From: an uncultured Lachnospiraceae bacterium
Lineage (GTDB): Bacteria > Bacillota > Clostridia > Lachnospirales > Lachnospiraceae
Assembly: GCA_900314255.1 (NCBI GenBank)
Contig: OMUP01000127.1
Span: 1-34,183, forward strand
DNA: 34,183 nt
Direction of reading: 5' to 3'
This document shows, in pieces, positions 30,820 to 34,183 of this stretch. How positions within the stretch are numbered: the first letter of the stretch is position 1; every line of letters starts with the position of its first letter. The position numbers were made by a program, and so were the translations under genes. The notes under the pieces were generated by a model. The model had not been told where the DNA came from. It did not search any database and was given only the letters and a program-made list of their open reading frames with translations.

Positions 30820-32665
30820 ATGTCTTCCAGACGCTTTTTGCCGCCGCGGCATTCATGCCGTCCACGGCTGCCAGCTCCTCCTCGGACGCCTCCCGGATTC
30901 TGCGGATATCCTGAAAGGCCCTCATCAGAGCCTTCCGGCGTGCCGGACCGATTCCGGGGATCGAGTCGAGCACCGAATCCGTCTCGGAGCGGGCGCGCAG
31001 CTGCCGGTGATACGTGATGGCGAACCGGTGCGCCTCGTCCTGTACCCGCGTGATCAGCTTGAACCCTTCGCTGTGACGGTCGATGGGGATTTCCACATTG
31101 TGGTAATACAGGCCGCGCGTGTTGTGATGATCATCTTTCACCATGCCGGCAACCGGGATAGTGATTCCAAGACTGTCCAGCACCTCCAGCGCCACATTGA
31201 CCTGTCCTCTTCCGCCGTCCATCAGAATCAGGTCCGGAAAGCGGGAGAAACCGGTGCCGAGCTCCTTTTTCTCCTGATTCTGCTCGGCGAGACCTCTCGT
31301 AAAGCGCCTGGTCAGCACTTCCTTCATGCTCTTGTAGTCGTCGGGCCCCTTCACTGTCTGAATGCGGAACTTGCGGTACTCGTTCTTGTCCGGCCGGCCG
31401 TCCGTAAACACGACCATCGAGCCGACCGACTGCACGCCGTCGGTGTTGGAGATATCGTAGGCCTCGACCCGGCGGACACCGGTCAGCCCCAGCCAGCCGG
31501 CGACTTCCTTCTGCGCGCCGACCGTCATCTGCTGCTCTCTGCGCTCCCGGTCCTCATCCTTCACCAGCACCATGCGGGCATTTTCCTCGGCCAGAGCCAC
31601 AAGCTTTTCTTTTTGTCCGCGCTGCGGCGTCTGGATGATAACGCCTTTCTGCCGCCGGCTTGTCAGCCATTTCTCAATGATTTCCCGGTCATCGATATCC
31701 GACTGCAGCAGGATGTAGTGCGGAATATACGGCGTCCCGCCGTAATACTGCTTCAGAAATCCGCTCACGATGTCAGGGATCTTGTCGCCCTCGGCCACTG
31801 CCATGCGGAAGTGATCCCGGCCGATCATGCGGCCGCCGCGGATGAAGAAGATCTGCACGACCGCAACATTTCCGGTCGAAGCAGCGCCGATGACATCGCG
31901 GTCCTCGCCGTCATCGCTTGTGATCTTCTGCTTCTGCGCCACCTGCTTCACGTCCCGGATCAGGTCCCGCAGCGACGCTGCGTCCTCAAAGCGAAGCTCA
32001 TCGGACGCCTTCTGCATCTGCTGTGTCAGACTGTCCAAAATATCGTCGTAATGCCCGTTCAGAAACGATATCACCTTCTGAATCTGCTCCCGGTATTCCC
32101 CCTTTGAAATATACCCCTGACAGGGCGCCGAGCAGATGCCGATCTCGTAGTTGATGCACGGCCTCTCTTTTCCGATGTCCTGCGGAAGCCTGCGGGTGCA
32201 GGTGCGGATCTTGTACAGGCGGCACAGAAGCCCGATGGTACTCTTCACCGCCCACGCCGACGTGTATGGCCCGAAATACCGGCTTTTGTCATGCTTCATG
32301 TCCCGCGAAAACAGAACACGCGGATACTCCTCCGTCACCGTAACCTTGATGAACGGATACGTCTTGTCGTCCGTGAGCATGGTGTTGTAATGCGGGTGAT
32401 AGCGCTTGATCAGGTTGCTCTCCAGCACCAGCGCCTCCAGTTCCGAGCTCACGACAATATACTCAAACCATGCAATGTGGCTCACCATGTGCTGGATCTT
32501 GGGGCTTAAGTTCCGGCTGCTCTGGAAATACTGACGCACCCGGTTCTTGAGCACCACAGCCTTGCCGACATAGATGATCACGTCATTCGCATCGTGCATC
32601 AGGTAGCATCCCGGCTTGTCCGGCAGCTTCTTCAGTTCTTCCTGAAGATCAAATCCCTCTTTCAA
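30809..32665 (-). CDS. uvrC: excinuclease ABC subunit C
   Basis: The 618-residue nucleotide-excision-repair nuclease makes the two cuts around a lesion. Domains in order: GIY-YIG ('GCYLMHDANDVIIYVGKA', 19-36), a middle Cys region ('CTRRLPQDIGKERPCINYEI', 'CSAPCQGYIS'), the UVR motif that binds UvrB (about 205-240), the RNase H-like nuclease ('VEAYDISNTDG', 'LILMDGGRGQVNVAL', 'DEAHRFAITYHR'), and tandem helix-hairpin-helix ('LDSIPGIGPARRKALM', 'VDGMNAAAAKSV'). The start is TTG 32663-32665, overlapping the MATE stop codon by 3 nt, with GGAGG about 10 nt upstream. The length is normal. Confidence 0.96.
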   Translation of the reverse strand: MKEGFDLQEELKKLPDKPGCYLMHDANDVIIYVGKAVVLKNRVRQYFQSSRNLSPKIQHMVSHIAWFEYIVVSSELEALVLESNLIKRYHPHYNTMLTDDKTYPFIKVTVTEEYPRVLFSRDMKHDKSRYFGPYTSAWAVKSTIGLLCRLYKIRTCTRRLPQDIGKERPCINYEIGICSAPCQGYISKGEYREQIQKVISFLNGHYDDILDSLTQQMQKASDELRFEDAASLRDLIRDVKQVAQKQKITSDDGEDRDVIGAASTGNVAVVQIFFIRGGRMIGRDHFRMAVAEGDKIPDIVSGFLKQYYGGTPYIPHYILLQSDIDDREIIEKWLTSRRQKGVIIQTPQRGQKEKLVALAEENARMVLVKDEDRERREQQMTVGAQKEVAGWLGLTGVRRVEAYDISNTDGVQSVGSMVVFTDGRPDKNEYRKFRIQTVKGPDDYKSMKEVLTRRFTRGLAEQNQEKKELGTGFSRFPDLILMDGGRGQVNVALEVLDSLGITIPVAGMVKDDHHNTRGLYYHNVEIPIDRHSEGFKLITRVQDEAHRFAITYHRQLRARSETDSVLDSIPGIGPARRKALMRAFQDIRRIREASEEELAAVDGMNAAAAKSVWKTFHG

Positions 32666-34017
32666 GCCTTCTCATCCTCCGAATATTTCTGAAAATACCG
32701 TATGACAAATGGGATTGACAGCACAAAAGAAATGCAGTCCGACACCGGCTGTGCGATCTGAATGCCGTGCAGTCCGAGGCTGCTTCTCATAATCAGAAGA
32801 ACCGGAATAAAGACGATTCCGCTGCGCAGCATCGACATGAAAGTGGCTCCGCCGGCCCGCCCGGTGGACTGGTACAGCATGTTGGTCGCCACGACCAGAG
32901 CCTGCGTCAGCTGCGCCACCAGCGCATACCGCAGCGCCGGCGTGCCGATTGCGATGACCTCTGGATCATCGCGGAACACTCCGATGAGTTCACCGGAAAA
33001 GCTCAGGCAGACCGCAACAAAAGCCACCAGCGTCAGTTCCTGGAACAGAAGTGTCCAGTGAAACGCCTGGCGCAGCCGTCCGTACTTCTTCGCGCCGAAG
33101 TTGAACGCCGCCACCGGCTGAAATCCCTGTCCGATGCCGATCACCACCGTAAAGGTGAGCATCGTGATCCGCCCGACGATGGACATTCCGGCCACCGCGG
33201 CGTCTCCGTACAGACGGGTGCTGCGGTTGAGCAGCATGGTGGACAGAGAGCCCAGTCCCTGCCTTGTCAGACTCGGGAAACCGACCTTCAGGATATTGAC
33301 GATCATGGAAGAGCGGAGGGAAACATTTTTCAGGGAGAGCTGTGTCTGCGTGCGGCCCCGCAGGAACATGGAGAGCAGGATCGCGAAGCTGATGATCTGA
33401 GAGAGCGCCGTGGAAAGCCCGGCGCCGGAAATCCCCATGCCGAACACAAACATAAACAGCGGGTCGCCGGCGAGGTTGAGAAGGCCTCCGGCCATCAGGC
33501 CGATCATGGCGAGCGACGCATAGCCTTCATAGCGCAGAATGTTGTTCAGAAGCAGGCTGGTCGTCAGAAACGGTGCCGCAATGGCGATCCAGAACATGTA
33601 GTCCATGGCATACGGCCGGATCGTCTCTGTGCTTCCGAGAGCCTCCGCGAGCGGCGAGAGAAAAATCAGGGTCAGAACTTCCAGAACGGCTCCGATCAGA
33701 AAGTCGATGAAAAAGCCCGTGGAGCCGATGACAGACGCTTCCTCCCGGCGGCCGGCCCCGAGCCGCTGCGCCGCCAGTGCCCCGGATCCCTGTCCGCACA
33801 TGAACCCAAAGGCCTGCAGAATCGCCATGTAGCTGAATACGACTCCGACTGCGCCTGAAGCGCTCGTGCCCAGTTTTCCGACAAAAAATGTATCGCCAAG
33901 GTTGTACACGCCGCTCACCAGCATGCTGATGACCGTCGGGACCGAGAGCTTCGCGATGAGTCTGCCGGGCGGCATATTGAGCATCCTGTCTCTCTGATCC
34001 CGGTAAGTTTCCGCCAT
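32662..34017 (-). CDS. MATE-family efflux transporter
   Basis: The 451-residue protein has about 12 membrane helices in two similar halves. The MATE pattern is seen in 'PGRLIAKLSVPTVISMLVSG', 'YNLGDTFFVGKLG' (near 40) and 'GQGSGALAAQRLGAGRREEA' in the first half, and 'VGRITMLTFTVVIGIGQGFQ' then 'NFGAKKYGRLRQAF' in the second. MATE proteins export cationic drugs or metabolites using Na+ or H+ gradients; the substrate cannot be inferred. The start ATG has AAGGAGG 4 nt upstream. It overlaps the uvrC start, so export and DNA repair are translated from one mRNA here. Confidence 0.93.
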   Translation of the reverse strand: MAETYRDQRDRMLNMPPGRLIAKLSVPTVISMLVSGVYNLGDTFFVGKLGTSASGAVGVVFSYMAILQAFGFMCGQGSGALAAQRLGAGRREEASVIGSTGFFIDFLIGAVLEVLTLIFLSPLAEALGSTETIRPYAMDYMFWIAIAAPFLTTSLLLNNILRYEGYASLAMIGLMAGGLLNLAGDPLFMFVFGMGISGAGLSTALSQIISFAILLSMFLRGRTQTQLSLKNVSLRSSMIVNILKVGFPSLTRQGLGSLSTMLLNRSTRLYGDAAVAGMSIVGRITMLTFTVVIGIGQGFQPVAAFNFGAKKYGRLRQAFHWTLLFQELTLVAFVAVCLSFSGELIGVFRDDPEVIAIGTPALRYALVAQLTQALVVATNMLYQSTGRAGGATFMSMLRSGIVFIPVLLIMRSSLGLHGIQIAQPVSDCISFVLSIPFVIRYFQKYSEDEKA

Positions 34018-34118
34018 GGTTCCTCCTTGTTATTGTGTATAAGACACGCCTGGAGCAAGAGCATCCTGGCCTGCAGGCAGTCCGGTTCACCTGTGCTCCG
34101 GTGCTGGCTTTTTTACCT

Positions 34119-34144
34119 CGCGCATAAGCCCCGCGCATAAGCCC
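34119..34144. repeat. 13-base tandem direct repeat
   Basis: The unit CGCGCATAAGCCC occurs twice head to tail, followed by a third partial copy (CGCGCT) that runs into the adjacent hairpin. It lies in the 166-nt region upstream of the MATE gene, which holds no other clear feature besides its ribosome binding site. Confidence 0.8.
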
Positions 34145-34145
34145 C

Positions 34146-34177
34146 GCGCTGCTACGCACTTCGTGCTCCCGCAGCGC
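34146..34177. repeat. GC-rich palindromic hairpin
   Basis: GCGCTGC (34146-34152) and GCAGCGC (34171-34177) are perfect inverted repeats, and between them GCAC-TTC-GTGC forms a second short stem. The nested form resembles REP-like palindromic units or a terminator without a T run. The window ends 6 nt later, so the full extent is unknown. Confidence 0.6.
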
Positions 34178-34183
34178 TCAACG

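Overview
The window carries 24 protein genes and the 5' end of a 16S rRNA gene, all on the minus strand, so transcription runs from high to low coordinates. The partial 16S sequence and the gene content (hprK-glucokinase-murB-rapZ-whiA, COG0523 GTPases, a secretin-less Tad pilus locus, Gram-positive promoters and ribosome binding sites) point to a Clostridia member of the Bacillota, most likely a Lachnospiraceae-like anaerobe. Gene packing is tight, with many 4-base stop/start overlaps.

In transcription order: (1) 34183-30809: a MATE-family exporter and uvrC, preceded by a 13-base tandem repeat and a GC-rich hairpin. (2) 30819-23220: a promoter inside the end of uvrC starts a compact run: hprK, ROK glucokinase, murB, rapZ, whiA, citrate synthase, aroA. 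It mixes carbon-catabolite control, cell wall, division/sporulation regulation, citrate formation and aromatic synthesis. (3) 23198-18334: a His-rich COG0523 metallochaperone GTPase, a second P-loop protein joined to a CC-containing OB-like domain (DUF1980/YcgQ-like), NudC, and a HypF-like protein that lacks the acylphosphatase and zinc-finger parts. (4) 18305-17107: an aquaporin with its own promoter, a long acidic Ala-rich tail and a strong terminator. (5) 17048-6712: a Tad/Flp pilus operon behind a perfect consensus promoter and a leader of about 320 nt: tadZ, tadA, tadB, tadC, flp, a large pilus-associated protein, a TadE-like protein with two Cys/His modules, a prepilin peptidase, tadE, and an FHA-domain membrane protein. 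(6) 6640-727: HIT protein, aconitase-family hydratase, a coiled-coil membrane protein, a DUF5711-like membrane protein and CvpA. (7) 703-1: a strong rRNA promoter with an A/T-rich upstream element, leader, and the first 400 nt or so of 16S rRNA.

The least explained parts are the metallochaperone/HypF-like cluster (the HypF-like protein has no visible hydrogenase-maturation partners), the Cys/His modules on the TadE-like pilin, the Ig-like extracytoplasmic insertion in TadC, the long tad leader, and the coiled-coil/DUF5711/CvpA membrane trio. No mobile element, CRISPR array, tRNA or phage gene was recognised.
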